Assembly (NCBI RefSeq): GCF_002896875.1
Contig: NZ_CP023278.1
Coordinates: forward strand, 6,144,501-6,208,500
Origin: Nostoc sp. CENA543
GTDB lineage: Bacteria; Cyanobacteriota; Cyanobacteriia; Cyanobacteriales; Nostocaceae
Reading direction: 5' to 3'
Length of the DNA: 64,000 nt
Shown: in pieces, positions 26,542 to 36,051 of the stretch
Layout: each line of letters starts with the position of its first letter
Position numbering within the stretch: position 1 is the stretch's first letter
Program-made: the position numbers and the translations under genes
The notes under the pieces: model-generated
Told to the model about the DNA's origin: nothing
The model's input: only the letters and a program-made list of their open reading frames with translations
Database searches by the model: none

Positions 26542-27112
26542 TGCTCGAATGTGGGTGTCTTATGGTGTTACCAATATAACTATATTTTTTTGAAAATGGT
26601 AGTATCATTACGGCTTCTTTGCAAAATCCTGATTTTAGGGACACAATAAACACCAACTTTGTGAGTAAAGCTTAATGTTATATTTATGAATTTCTTCTGA
26701 AGCCATACTGAATCCCGTGAAAAATCGTGAATTTATGGGATAACTTACGCAAAAGGTTTGAGTTGTAAATGTTTCAGTATTATTACGAGGGGATTGGGAA
26801 TTTTAGATTTTAGATTTTGGATTTTGGATTTTAGATTGAATCCAATCCATAAAGATGCTTCTGCGTCGCTAACGCTACGCTATCGTCAAGTCAAAATCCA
26901 AATATTGAAATGCTGGGGGCTGGAAGGTGGAAAAGGTGAACAAGATAGATTTTTACTCTCCTTCACAATGCCCAATTCCCAATCCCCAATCCCCAGTCCC
27001 CAGTCCCCAATCCCAATAAAGAAACTAAAAGCTGTAACAAGCTCTACCAAATTCAAAGTCAAAATCCGTTAACTTAAATAGAGCCATAAATGTAATTCAG
27101 GCTACATATCCC
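26542..27112. other. Repeat-rich intergenic region
   Basis: 571 bp between the divergent kinase and LysR genes. It holds GATTTTGGATTTTAGATT heptamers (about 26800-26840), a GCGTCGCTAACGCTACGC palindromic repeat (about 26862-26882) and CCCCAGT strings (about 26968-27018). A 104-codon ORF over these repeats is not a gene. A possible NtcA site is listed separately. Confidence 0.7.
27034..27047 (+). promoter_or_regulatory. Possible NtcA-binding site upstream of the LysR gene
   Basis: GTAACAAGCTCTAC matches the NtcA consensus GTA-N8-TAC exactly and lies 66 bp before the LysR ATG. An AT-rich -10-like stretch (TTAACTTAAATA) follows about 22 bp later, the usual spacing. Such sites occur by chance in AT-rich DNA, so this is a weak call. 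Confidence 0.3.
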
Positions 27113-28054
27113 ATGCGACTAGAGCAGTTGCAAGCGTTTTTAGCGATCGCCCAAACTGGTAGCTTTCAAAAAGCAGCCCAAAAATGTGGCGTAACACAAT
27201 CTACTATTAGCCGCCAAATTCAGTCTTTGGAGGCTGATTTGGGTTTAGAGTTGTTTCACCGGACAAATCAGGCCAAGTTGACTTTAGGTGGCGAACGCTT
27301 GTTACCTCGCGCCCGGAAAATTTGCCAAGAGTGGGAAACGGCGACTCAAGAGTTGACAGATTTAATCGCCGGAAAGCAGCCGGAATTGTGTATTGCGGCG
27401 ATTCATTCGCTGTGTGGTTCTTATTTACCGCCGATATTACAGAAATTTTGTCGTGATTATCCCGATGTGCAGTTGCGGGTGACATCTTTAGGAAGCGATC
27501 GCGCCCTAAAAGTCCTCAAAGATGGTTTAGTAGATTTAGCGATCGTTATGAATAATCGCTTTCTGACTACCGGGCGAGAAATGGTAGTAGAAGTCCTTTA
27601 TGATGAACCCATAGAACTGTTAACTGCCGCTAATCATCCCCTCGCTCAATATGAATTTGTTCCTTGGTCAGAAGTAGTACGTTATCCCCAAGTAGTATTT
27701 AAAGATGGCTACGGGATGCAGCGTCTCATCCAAGAAAAATTTGAACGTCTAGAAGCTAATCTGCAAGCCGCTTTAGAAGTCAACACCCTAGACGCGTTTC
27801 GCGGTGTCGTCCGTCAAGGTGAATTAATTGCTTTACTTCCCACATCTGCATTAGTTGAAGCCCGCCTTGACCCCACCTTAGCGGTTCGTCCTTTAGCAAC
27901 CGGTGGCTCGTTGTCTGATAATTCTAGCCTCTCTCGACGTGTTGTTATGGTCACAACACAAGACCGCTTGCAAATTCCCCCAATACAACATTTTTGGCAA
28001 CTCGTGCGCGACCATATCCGCCAACAGTTTGAGCAACAACAAGAAGCCTCTTAA
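27113..28054 (+). CDS. LysR-type transcriptional regulator
   Basis: 313 residues. N-terminal winged HTH (MRLEQLQAFLAIAQTGSFQK, then CGVTQSTISRQIQSLE) and a C-terminal effector-binding domain (IAAIHSLCGSYLPPIL to about residue 295). It resembles the cyanobacterial carbon/nitrogen LysR group (NdhR, CmpR, PacR); the N-terminus is closest in style to PacR, but I cannot prove orthology. ATG start at 27113. Its stop codon lies within the end of a small inverted-repeat element. Neighbours are a kinase and a porin, which do not reveal the regulon. Confidence 0.9.
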   Translation: MRLEQLQAFLAIAQTGSFQKAAQKCGVTQSTISRQIQSLEADLGLELFHRTNQAKLTLGGERLLPRARKICQEWETATQELTDLIAGKQPELCIAAIHSLCGSYLPPILQKFCRDYPDVQLRVTSLGSDRALKVLKDGLVDLAIVMNNRFLTTGREMVVEVLYDEPIELLTAANHPLAQYEFVPWSEVVRYPQVVFKDGYGMQRLIQEKFERLEANLQAALEVNTLDAFRGVVRQGELIALLPTSALVEARLDPTLAVRPLATGGSLSDNSSLSRRVVMVTTQDRLQIPPIQHFWQLVRDHIRQQFEQQQEAS

Positions 28055-28173
28055 GGGACTTCCAATTGAAAAAACATACTATCACTTTGATGGCAAGGGG
28101 GCAGGGAGCAGGGGGAAACAGTTGTTTTAAAGAAAATAAATTTGGATAGTTTATCTTCTGGAAGTCTCTAAGT
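28051..28173. mobile_element. 123-bp inverted-repeat element, copy 1 (overlaps LysR stop codon)
   Basis: The ends are inverted: TTAAGGGACTTCCA on the left and TGGAAGTCTCTAAGTG on the right. A second copy at 43566-43690 shares both ends, an ACTATCACT word after the left end, a GGGGCAGGG core and a TGGATA..TTCTGGAA segment. The TAA in the left-end TTAAGG is the stop codon of the LysR gene. No ORF. Confidence 0.72.
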
Positions 28174-28623
28174 GGAACAGGGTAAGTAATTGCAGGTTTG
28201 TGGTGTGAACTTTAGTTCATAAGAAAGGACTAAAGTCCTTACTACGAACTGAATCCTAATATTTTTACATTACTTAATATAAGTTGTTGTTTTCAAGTCG
28301 TTTGACTTGAAAGCAGAAATTGAAGTTGAGCCAGCCACATTTCCCGCACATACCACAAAAATATATTTATTTACTTATTATTTAAATAATAGACATTATA
28401 AGAACTATCAATAGTTTCGCTTGTTAATTATTTCTCAAAATAGTATTTACTATTAGTTAATACTTGCATTAGTAACTAATGCTTTGATAAGTGAATTTAG
28501 CCAGAATCATGTAGAAATAATCAAGTGAAAACCTAACTAGATTAACTTGATCAACGGACTTTGGATTTACTTATCAATAACATTAAATCAGGCTTTTTGA
28601 CTGCATACATCTTGGAATCACTC
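28174..28623. other. Intergenic region with palindromic repeats
   Basis: Contains a nested palindromic repeat around AAGGACTAAAGTCCTT (28211-28252) and a hairpin TTTCAAGTC / GACTTGAAA (28291-28312). AT-rich sequence then runs to the porin start. No gene seen; a TTG at 28561 opens the porin frame but is not favoured as start. Confidence 0.55.
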
Positions 28624-30501
28624 ATGAACAAACATCTGCTTGCTTCTTCTGGGGGAGTAATTTTATTATGGTTAATTTCTGGCGTTTTGCCCGTTAAAGC
28701 CATCCCTAATTCAGAGCTTAACGACCAAAAATTAGCCAACACTAAAGATAGTATAAATAGAACTAATTCAGAGACAATTATTGCTGATGAATTACTACTA
28801 ACAGATAATACTAATCAGCAAGACTTATCTTCAGCACAAGCACAACAAAACAATGCAGATACAGAATTAGATTCTGCGATTAATTCTGCACAACCTCAGC
28901 AAGCATCAGACACATTTGCACAAGTCACATCTGTATCTCAATTATCTGATGTACAACCTACTGACTGGGCGTTTCAAGCCTTACAATCTCTAGTTGAGCG
29001 TTACGGCTGTATTGCAGGCTATCCAAATTTGACCTATCGTGGCAATCGTGCCATGACTCGCTATGAATTCGCCGCCGGTTTAAATGCTTGTTTAGAGCGC
29101 ATCAACGAATTAATAGCTACTGCAACCGCCGATTTAGTTAAAAAAGAAGATTTAGCCACCTTGCAAAAACTGCAAGAACAATTTGCGGCGGAATTGGCAA
29201 CATTAAGAGGTAGAGTAGATGCCTTAGAAGGTCGAACTGCACAACTAGAGGCCAATCAGTTTTCTACTACTACTAAATTAAATGGAGAAGTCATTATTGC
29301 TGCTCTTGCTGCTACTGGTGGTGCGTCTGGGAGAAGTGACCCCAACCCCATCTTAGTGAATCGAGTGCGGTTAAATCTGACCACTAGCTTCACAGGGAAA
29401 GACTTATTAATTACCGGCTTACAAGCCCACAATTTTTTAGGTGGAGTAACTGGTCAAGGTAGCTTACAAAATAGTTTAGGATTATCTTCTGATTTACTCA
29501 GTGCTAGTAGTGCGCGGACTAGTTTCGAGCCACAGTTTCCAGGACTTAACGTCAAGGATTTGTCAAACGTTGGGGCAAATAATCTTGAACTTTATAAATT
29601 GCTCTATATCTTCCCCGTTAGCAATAGGTTAACTTTGTTTGCGGGGACTGCGGCTGAAACATCCGATGCTTTTCCAGCAATTACACCCTTTTATGGAGAG
29701 GGACAAGAATCCATTTCCCGTTTTGGCGGATTAAATCCTGTGTTACGCGTCTCTGGGGGAACTTCCGGTTCTGGTTTAGCATCGGCGGCTGGATTTATTT
29801 ACAGCATTTCCCCAAGTTTGGATTTGAGAGCTTTATATGGCAGTGTCAATGCTAATCTCCCAGAAAAATCTCCCAACGAAGTCGCCCCAGACGTTTCTAA
29901 TACACCATTAGGTGGCGGCTTATTTAGTGGTAGTAGTGTAATTGCTGCTCAGTTAACCTTCAAACCCAGTCGTGATTTAGATATTGGTTTAAATTACTCC
30001 CATAGCTATCATGAAATCAATATTCTAGGCACAGGATTAATCAGAAATGATATCGGTGCTTTAGCTGGCGTACCTTTGGGAACACCAGTCCAACTAAATT
30101 CTGTCGGGGGAACGGTAACTTGGCGATTCTCTCCCCAGATAGCTTTATCTGGTTATGGCGCAGCGTTATTTGTCGATGATTCCTCAAATAGTGTAGACGC
30201 TTCCACTAACTTTACTAGTTGGATGGTAGGGGTTCACTTCAGAGACTTATTCAAACAAGGAAATGCGGCGGGGATTCTTTTTGGTCAACCACTCCACCGT
30301 GTTGACGCTAGTGGCAGAGCTTCACTTACCCCAGAAGGTGAAAATCGGGCTACTCCTTACCACTTAGAAGCCTATTACCGCCTGAAAGTTAGCGATAATG
30401 TCAGTATTACCCCAGGGGCGTTTATTTTATTTAACCCAGAAGGTAATAGCAACAATGACACCACAACTGTAGGGGTATTGCGTACAACTTTCACTTTTTA
30501 A
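28624..30501 (+). CDS. SLH-domain OprB-type outer-membrane porin
   Basis: 625 residues from the ATG at 28624, chosen because it begins a clean signal peptide (MNKHLLASSGGVILLWLISG, then VLPVKA) whereas the in-frame TTG at 28561 does not. An SLH domain (VSQLSDVQPTDWAFQALQSL to NACLERI, about residues 105-165) and a short coiled coil (about 175-220) precede an OprB-like beta-barrel that ends in an aromatic residue (TTFTF), as outer-membrane proteins do. Cyanobacterial porins of this type pass inorganic ions, iron among them. The substrate is not fixed by the sequence. Confidence 0.92.
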   Translation: MNKHLLASSGGVILLWLISGVLPVKAIPNSELNDQKLANTKDSINRTNSETIIADELLLTDNTNQQDLSSAQAQQNNADTELDSAINSAQPQQASDTFAQVTSVSQLSDVQPTDWAFQALQSLVERYGCIAGYPNLTYRGNRAMTRYEFAAGLNACLERINELIATATADLVKKEDLATLQKLQEQFAAELATLRGRVDALEGRTAQLEANQFSTTTKLNGEVIIAALAATGGASGRSDPNPILVNRVRLNLTTSFTGKDLLITGLQAHNFLGGVTGQGSLQNSLGLSSDLLSASSARTSFEPQFPGLNVKDLSNVGANNLELYKLLYIFPVSNRLTLFAGTAAETSDAFPAITPFYGEGQESISRFGGLNPVLRVSGGTSGSGLASAAGFIYSISPSLDLRALYGSVNANLPEKSPNEVAPDVSNTPLGGGLFSGSSVIAAQLTFKPSRDLDIGLNYSHSYHEINILGTGLIRNDIGALAGVPLGTPVQLNSVGGTVTWRFSPQIALSGYGAALFVDDSSNSVDASTNFTSWMVGVHFRDLFKQGNAAGILFGQPLHRVDASGRASLTPEGENRATPYHLEAYYRLKVSDNVSITPGAFILFNPEGNSNNDTTTVGVLRTTFTF

Positions 30502-30653
30502 CAATACATGGATGAGATTTTATCTCAGCTATGTTGCAGCAACAGCGATCGCCTGCTTAAAGCTATGATTAGTCAAATGTCTACTGTCAATAGTACCCAG
30601 TATCAAGCTTGACTATTGACTGTTGACCATTGACTGTTGACCATCTACGTTTT

Positions 30654-31691
30654 ATGAGCATTGTATTCAGGGATCTGCTGAAAAAAGTAGGCAGTGGCAA
30701 TCATACCAGCGAGAGTTTAACTCGTGCAGAAGCTGCCACTGCCACTAAAATGATGTTATTGGGCGAAGCTACACCAGCCCAAATCGGTGCGTTTTTGATT
30801 GCCCATCGCATCAAACGTCCCACAGGAGAAGAATTAGCGGGAATGTTAGATGCTTATGAGGAACTAGGGCCAAAACTGTCGGCAATTACCTCTAAACACC
30901 CAGTTATGGTACTTGGTCAACCATATGATGGTAGAACCAGAACAGCACCCATCAGCCCTATCACAGCCCTGATCCTCGCCGCAGCAGGTCAACCAGTCAT
31001 CATGCACGGCGGCGATCGCCTCCCCACCAAATACGGTTTACCATTAGTAGAGATTTGGCAAGGTTTAGGAGTCGATTGGACTAGCCTCTCACTAGCAAGC
31101 ACCCAAGCCATCCTAGAGAAAACAGGCATTGGTTTTGTTTATACACCACAGCATTTTCCTTTAAATAGCAGTATTTGGGAATACCGTGACCAATTAGGGA
31201 AACGTCCACCCTTTGCCACAATGGAATTAATTTGGTGTCCATATGCTGGCGATAATCATGTTGTGGCGGGGTTTGTCCATCCACCCACAGAAGGGATGTT
31301 TCAAACAGCCTTGGAACTAAGAGGAGTAACAAAGTTTACCTTGGTTAAAGGACTAGAAGGCAGTTGTGATTTACCGCGCGATCGCACTGCTATTATCGCC
31401 TTATCTCAACCACCCGAAGACATAGAAAGATTACTACTTTCACCCCATGATTACGGCTTCACCACCAAAAATGTACCCCTAAACACCACCGCAGAATTAC
31501 TAGCCCAGATGCAGGATGTATTGGCGGGAAAACCCAACGAACTCATGCAAACAGCCCTATGGAATGGAGGATTTTACCTCTGGCGCAGTGGAATTTGTAG
31601 CAATATGCAAGCTGGTATAGTTAAAGCTAAAGAATTACTGACTACTGGTGTAGTTGCGGAGAAATTGCGGGAATTAGTCAATAGTCATTAG
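30654..31691 (+). CDS. Anthranilate phosphoribosyltransferase-like protein (TrpD2-type)
   Basis: 345 residues from the ATG at 30654; an upstream in-frame TTG lies in heptamer-repeat DNA and is not favoured. It shows the glycosyltransferase family 3 fold: N-terminal helical domain (SLTRAEAATATKMMLLGEAT, then IKRPTGEELAGMLDAYEE) and a C-terminal alpha/beta domain (PVIMHGGDRLPTKYG, VYTPQHFPLN). The KTGTGGD motif of true TrpD is replaced (VLGQPYDGRTRTAPIS), so activity on anthranilate is doubtful. It resembles the TrpD2/YbiB group, some of which bind nucleic acids. It stands alone after the porin. Confidence 0.82.
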   Translation: MSIVFRDLLKKVGSGNHTSESLTRAEAATATKMMLLGEATPAQIGAFLIAHRIKRPTGEELAGMLDAYEELGPKLSAITSKHPVMVLGQPYDGRTRTAPISPITALILAAAGQPVIMHGGDRLPTKYGLPLVEIWQGLGVDWTSLSLASTQAILEKTGIGFVYTPQHFPLNSSIWEYRDQLGKRPPFATMELIWCPYAGDNHVVAGFVHPPTEGMFQTALELRGVTKFTLVKGLEGSCDLPRDRTAIIALSQPPEDIERLLLSPHDYGFTTKNVPLNTTAELLAQMQDVLAGKPNELMQTALWNGGFYLWRSGICSNMQAGIVKAKELLTTGVVAEKLRELVNSH

Positions 31692-31755
31692 GGATTGGGG
31701 ACTGGGGACAAGGGGGACAAGGGAGATTTTCATTTAATTCCCAATGCCCCATTCC

Positions 31756-32655
31756 TTATTCATTCAGCAATGCTAAAAATCGGCGAATTAGACCGATGGT
31801 GACAGATGGTAGTTCTAATTGTGGTGTTAAACCTACGTCTTCTAGAGGTTGAAACGCGCGGATGGCTTGGGGATTTTTCTCTGCTAGGCGGCGGCCTATA
31901 TCTGGCCCGGTAAATTGGGACTTTTGTCCCCAAATAATAGCGGTGGGAGTTAGCAATTGTTGAATGTAGAGTGATAAATCAAAGCACAAATCACCCCTCA
32001 CAAAAGATAAGGCTGCATACTCAGCATTATGTTGTTGGGCTGATGTGAGATAGGCTTGCACAATCTCTTCGTAAACTCGGTTAGATTGGGCAAATTGTCG
32101 CTGTTCTAAGAAACTCCGAATGCCGCCGCTAGTAGCGATCCCCGTGCTGTATAGTAAGCGGTCAACAATCGGCACACTGACGATTTGAGCAAACAAGCTG
32201 CGGGAATAGTCTTCGCCAAAATCCGAAAGTCCCGCAGGTGTTACCAGAATTAGCGATTTGAATAAATTGGGATGGGTAATTGCCACTCTGATTGTAAATG
32301 CGGCTGTCAGGGAAGACGCGATCGCACTCACCGGTTCTGTACAAGTCTGCTCAAAAAATTCCCGAATCGTCGTCAAATAATCATCAATCGTATAATTTCT
32401 CGCTGGATGCTCAGATTGACCCCACCCAATTAAATCAGGTGCGAGAATGCGATATTCCGCCGCAAAAGCTGGATAAACCTTTGACCACTCATAAGCAGAA
32501 GAACCACCACCAAAGCCATGTAAAAACACTAAAGTTTCTTTTCCAGTCGTTTTAGAGGTGTTTTCTTGCCAAAGTGCGCCAGTGGAAGTGTAGTAAGCCA
32601 TTTTCCCCAGCGATGTCATGATTGAACGTTGTTCAAATCCCTGTGGTTGAATCAT
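31756..32655 (-). CDS. Alpha/beta-hydrolase fold protein with eroded catalytic triad
   Basis: 299 residues with clear fold motifs: oxyanion HGFGGGSSAYEW (46-57) and APDLIGWGQSEHP (72-84). The nucleophile elbow reads A113-S-S115-L-T instead of G-x-S-x-G. The acid position after WG reads QKS (244-246) where Asp is usual, and the expected catalytic His is Gln279 (LTPQLELP). Ser115 remains but the His and Asp partners appear to be missing, so ordinary hydrolase activity is doubtful. It is full length and in frame, which argues against simple decay. ATG start at 32655. Confidence 0.82.
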   Translation of the reverse strand: MIQPQGFEQRSIMTSLGKMAYYTSTGALWQENTSKTTGKETLVFLHGFGGGSSAYEWSKVYPAFAAEYRILAPDLIGWGQSEHPARNYTIDDYLTTIREFFEQTCTEPVSAIASSLTAAFTIRVAITHPNLFKSLILVTPAGLSDFGEDYSRSLFAQIVSVPIVDRLLYSTGIATSGGIRSFLEQRQFAQSNRVYEEIVQAYLTSAQQHNAEYAALSFVRGDLCFDLSLYIQQLLTPTAIIWGQKSQFTGPDIGRRLAEKNPQAIRAFQPLEDVGLTPQLELPSVTIGLIRRFLALLNE

Positions 32656-33110
32656 AGTTTTTAGTCAATAGTCAATAGTCAATAGTCAATAGGGATGGGT
32701 TTTGGCTTTCCTAGTCCCCAGTCCCCAGTCCCCAGTCCCCATCCATTATCTTTAAACAATCATTGTCTAACCTCTGGCTAGCGTCAGATTAAGTAGATGT
32801 GAAATCACTAGTTTAGTTGTAAAGATTCAGTATTTATTTTTTCGGTCTAAAAGGTTATTTTGCCTAAAAACACCATAAAGCAAGGTTTCCTTAGTTTTAA
32901 TTTTGGTAAATAGTATTACTTAGACAATACTTGGCGGTGGGTTTTTTGTGATAGTCTACAGAAAACTTACGGATAGTTTTGTTATTCTTAAAAGAGTCAA
33001 AGCGTTCGTTAAGGACGGCTGTACATCATCAGCAACAAGGGTTAAGGCGATCGCTGTGATGTATCTAGCTCATGATAGTGTTTCTCTGGTTAATGGTAAG
33101 GTAGGGAATT
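32656..33110. other. Intergenic region with TAGTCAA heptamers
   Basis: Four to five TAGTCAA repeats (32663-32695), then CCCCAGT strings (32715-32745), then AT-rich DNA and one HIP1-like site near 33048. No gene, RNA or terminator recognised. Confidence 0.65.
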
Positions 33111-33695
33111 GTGGGTAAGCAGGTAACTCTCCAATCAGAGCAAGTGTCACAACTTGAACCCGATGTATGTAGAGTCGAGCAGTTTGATGTGCAGAATCAA
33201 ATCATAGCTTCAGCCAGGCGCAGTCAATTAGAAGAGGCGACTGCACACTTTACTGTAGACGTACCGACTTGTATCTGTTTGAACTTAGAAGATTTAAAAT
33301 GCTTTGAAGTAGTGGAGCATCAATACGAGCAATGGGGTGTGATTTTTCAGAACTCCATCGCCATACAACCTTCTAACCCCGCCTTTCCTACCAAACTAGG
33401 ATCAACAGCATTAATGGGTTCTCCCAAAGGTGGATTTTTAGAAGCCACTTTCTTACAACCGGTCAACTGGGTGAGTGCGAGTGTCACCAGCTCACAAAGA
33501 TTAGTGCTTTCAGCTTATGATCGCGATCGCCAATTACTCTGCCAAAGTATTTTACCTAGCGCAAATCTAGCTAACTCCGATTCGTCCTTATCCCCCAACA
33601 TCCTATTGTCTGTTGCTGCTAAAAATATTCACTCCATCACCTTCTGCGCTTTCGATGGTCAATTTACCATTGATGAATTTCGTTTTTGTCTTTAA
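33111..33695 (+). CDS. Hypothetical protein, beta-rich
   Basis: 194 residues from a GTG preceded by GGTAGGG. I do not recognise a named family. The middle part (YEQWGVIFQNSIAIQPSNPAFP, split by eye) resembles the beta-sandwich module found in many exported cyanobacterial and PEP-CTERM proteins, which reads ..GV.F....IQPSNPAFP. Here there is no signal peptide and no PEP-CTERM tail, so it is probably cytoplasmic. It ends FTIDEFRFCL. It stands alone between repeat-rich spacers. Confidence 0.72.
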   Translation: MGKQVTLQSEQVSQLEPDVCRVEQFDVQNQIIASARRSQLEEATAHFTVDVPTCICLNLEDLKCFEVVEHQYEQWGVIFQNSIAIQPSNPAFPTKLGSTALMGSPKGGFLEATFLQPVNWVSASVTSSQRLVLSAYDRDRQLLCQSILPSANLANSDSSLSPNILLSVAAKNIHSITFCAFDGQFTIDEFRFCL

Positions 33696-34148
33696 ATCAC
33701 TGCCAATGGGTGTAGGAGAAAGACACCTGGAGCATCTGGCAGTCAAATTTGCCTCTTGTTATACCTAAGTGCCTAAGAATACATTCAATATTATTTTTAT
33801 ACCCAAAACTCAAAAATTCGGTAGTAAAACCTGTTTTTCCGACTTCAGCACCGATAAGCTTATAGAGTAATATTGATATTCGATTTATATTACTGAGTAA
33901 AGGTAAAGTGACCATGTAAGATATGCTGAAAATTTCAGCTTTCTTTGACCCTCCGAATTTTAGATTTTACATTCTGCGGCAAGTCTGTAAGACTAGCTGT
34001 GCTGTGTCTGCTACGTTGGCACAGCCTCTCATAGAGAAGATAGTCAATCCAAAATCCAAAATCTAAAATCTAAAATTGCTTGACTGGCTAACTTCACCAT
34101 ACTGAGTGCAATCAATATATGTATTTTGTAAGTAGGTAGGTAAACACT
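33696..34148. other. Intergenic region with dispersed repeats
   Basis: Holds a GCTACGTTGGCACAGCCTC / TAGAGAAG-type dispersed repeat (about 34010-34040) and AATCCAAAATC/AATCTAAAATC heptamers (about 34046-34078). No gene supported; the minus-strand ORFs here are chance. Confidence 0.6.
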
Positions 34149-34910
34149 GTGGCAAAGGCTGTATCTTCTTGGCAGCAATTGATCAACCATATACCTGAGA
34201 GGCTGCTTCCAGAGTTGAAAACCAAAGCCACTAAGCAACGAACTATGCAACGTCTCTCAGAACCAGGAGCAATTCTCGGTTTTTTGACATTGCTTGTTGC
34301 TATGCTGCTGTGGAACTGGAAATTACTGTTAGCATTGCTAGTTGGGATTAGCATCATGTTAATAGTCCACTCAATGCACAAATGGCATTTTCAATTACCT
34401 TGGGAAGAAATCAAAAAATTTCTCAACAGTCCCAACCGCCAGCTAATCCTAGCCGTCAGCAGTGGTGGAATCGCTACCCTCAGCACCTATATGGCGGCAG
34501 CGATTTGGGCTGATTCTCATAGTCATTGGATAGCTGCTGGAACTATTGTCCAAGGTCTAGGAACTTTATTAACTTTAATTTTATTAGTCTGGCAAATTGT
34601 CAATTTTTACAGCCACCGCGAAGCAGACAATTTTGAGAAGTTGCTACTTGACCTCACAGAACCCGATGCAATCAAACGTTTAATAGCCGTTCGTCGCTTA
34701 ACTAAAATAGTCAACCGCTATAAACTTGACCCTGCACTACAGCAAGATATCGTGCAATGTTTACATTTTCTCTTGAGCCGAGAAGAAGAAACCGCAATTC
34801 GCGAAGCAGCCTTTGAGAGTTTACAAACTTTCGAGCGATCGCAATTATCTACGCCCTTACCAACTCTCAGGCCTTTAGTAACTAAAGTCAAAGAACGAGC
34901 TTCTATTTAG
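34149..34910 (+). CDS. Membrane protein with armadillo/HEAT-like C-terminus, unknown function
   Basis: 253 residues from a GTG at 34149. Four hydrophobic segments: about 42-54, 58-72, 96-112 and 125-148 (VQGLGTLLTLILLVWQIV). The C-terminal ~90 residues are helical and soluble (EPDAIKRLIAVRRLTKIVNR to AIREAAFESLQTFERSQ), looking like one or two HEAT/armadillo-like helical pairs. It is probably cyanobacteria-specific; I do not know its role. It stands alone, upstream of and convergent with ftsE. Confidence 0.78.
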   Translation: MAKAVSSWQQLINHIPERLLPELKTKATKQRTMQRLSEPGAILGFLTLLVAMLLWNWKLLLALLVGISIMLIVHSMHKWHFQLPWEEIKKFLNSPNRQLILAVSSGGIATLSTYMAAAIWADSHSHWIAAGTIVQGLGTLLTLILLVWQIVNFYSHREADNFEKLLLDLTEPDAIKRLIAVRRLTKIVNRYKLDPALQQDIVQCLHFLLSREEETAIREAAFESLQTFERSQLSTPLPTLRPLVTKVKERASI

Positions 34911-34990
34911 GGGTGTAAGGGTGTAAGGGTATAAGGGCGAAGTTCAAAACTATGCCCAATGCCCAATGCCCAATGCCCCATTCCCCACTA

Positions 34991-35746
34991 TTATTTACCT
35001 TTTTTAATTGATTGCCTATATAGTTTACCGTTACGAACTTGTACCACTGGTTGATTACACCTACGTACTAATTGTTCGTCGTGTGTAGTGACAATCACAG
35101 TTGCCCCAAAGGAATTTAATTTTTGTAGAATTTGCATCACCTGCCAGGAGTTGTCAGGATCAAGATTACCTGTAGGTTCATCAGCCAAAATTAGAGGTGG
35201 TGTCCCCACAATTGCCCGTGCAATACTGACTCGCTGTTGTTCACCGCCAGAAAGTTGATCAGGAAAACAATCCGCCTTAGAAAGTAAACCTACCAGTTTC
35301 AATGTAGGTTCTAAGCGGCGTTGAATTTCCTTGCGAGTGTAACCTTGTGCTTGCAAAACAAACATGACATTTTCTGACACTGTGCGCTGAGGAATCAGTT
35401 TATAGTCTTGAAACACAATGCCAATTTTGCGCCGTAATAATGATAAGCGATCGCCCCGCAAATCAGAAACATTGCAATCACTCACAATTACTTCTCCCTG
35501 TGTAGGCAACTCTTCACCATACAAAAGCTTTAACAGCGTTGACTTACCCGAACCACTAGGGCCAGTAACAAATAAAAATTCTTTCTTTCTTACCTCTAAA
35601 CTGACATCTAGTAAAGCATGGCAGCCGTTACCATAGGTTTTAGTCACAGACAGTAACTTTACTATGTGACCATTACCACCATCGAGATGTTGCTGTTCAC
35701 CATCCTGAGAATTTTCAGTAGTTAAGGGCGTTGTTAATACAGGCAT
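34991..35746 (-). CDS. ftsE: ABC transporter ATPase, FtsE-type
   Basis: 251 residues. Walker [16 protein letters not shown]-loop [13 protein letters not shown], signature [15 protein letters not shown], Walker [13 protein letters not shown] and H-loop VIVTTHDE are all intact. The [16 protein letters not shown] segment is typical of FtsE rather than of LolD or MacB. FtsE with FtsX links cell division to cell-wall hydrolysis. No ftsX is adjacent. The N-terminal ~25 residues before the ABC domain are not conserved-looking. ATG start at 35746. Confidence 0.88.
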   Translation of the reverse strand: MPVLTTPLTTENSQDGEQQHLDGGNGHIVKLLSVTKTYGNGCHALLDVSLEVRKKEFLFVTGPSGSGKSTLLKLLYGEELPTQGEVIVSDCNVSDLRGDRLSLLRRKIGIVFQDYKLIPQRTVSENVMFVLQAQGYTRKEIQRRLEPTLKLVGLLSKADCFPDQLSGGEQQRVSIARAIVGTPPLILADEPTGNLDPDNSWQVMQILQKLNSFGATVIVTTHDEQLVRRCNQPVVQVRNGKLYRQSIKKGK

Positions 35747-35865
35747 TGATTAATGCTACTTTTGACTAATGACTGTTGACTAAAAACAATGATTCCCAAG
35801 AAATACTTAGGAATCACAAATCTCACACAGAATATTTCAAATTTTTCGCACCATTTAAGTTAGGA

Positions 35866-35935
35866 GTGCTGTTAGCGGTAGCGGGGCGTTTAGCCCGTGC
35901 TGTTAGCGGTAGCGCGGCGTTTAGCCGGTGCTGAG
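35866..35935. repeat. 31-bp tandem palindromic repeat GTGCTGTTAGCGGTAGCG...
   Basis: Two full copies and the start of a third (GTGCTG at 35866, 35897 and 35928), 31 bp apart, in the ftsE-tagA spacer. The same word is found as an inverted pair at 54892-54922, so it is a dispersed repeat family. The rest of 35747-36051 holds TAATGAG and CCCCAGT heptamers only. Confidence 0.8.
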
Positions 35936-36051
35936 TAATGAGTAGTCAGTAGTAGGTTGAGAAATAAACTCTACCTTGTCCACCTTGTCTACCTTGTCCC
36001 AATCCCCAATCCCTAATCACCAGTCCCCAGTCCCCAGTCCCCAATCTATCC

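Noticed and set aside
26758-27072. 104-codon ORF on the plus strand
   Set aside because: It translates GATTTTGGATT and CCCCAGT repeats and has no domain or ribosome-binding site.
28561-28623. TTG start of the porin
   Set aside because: The ATG at 28624 begins a clean signal peptide; the extra 21 residues do not.
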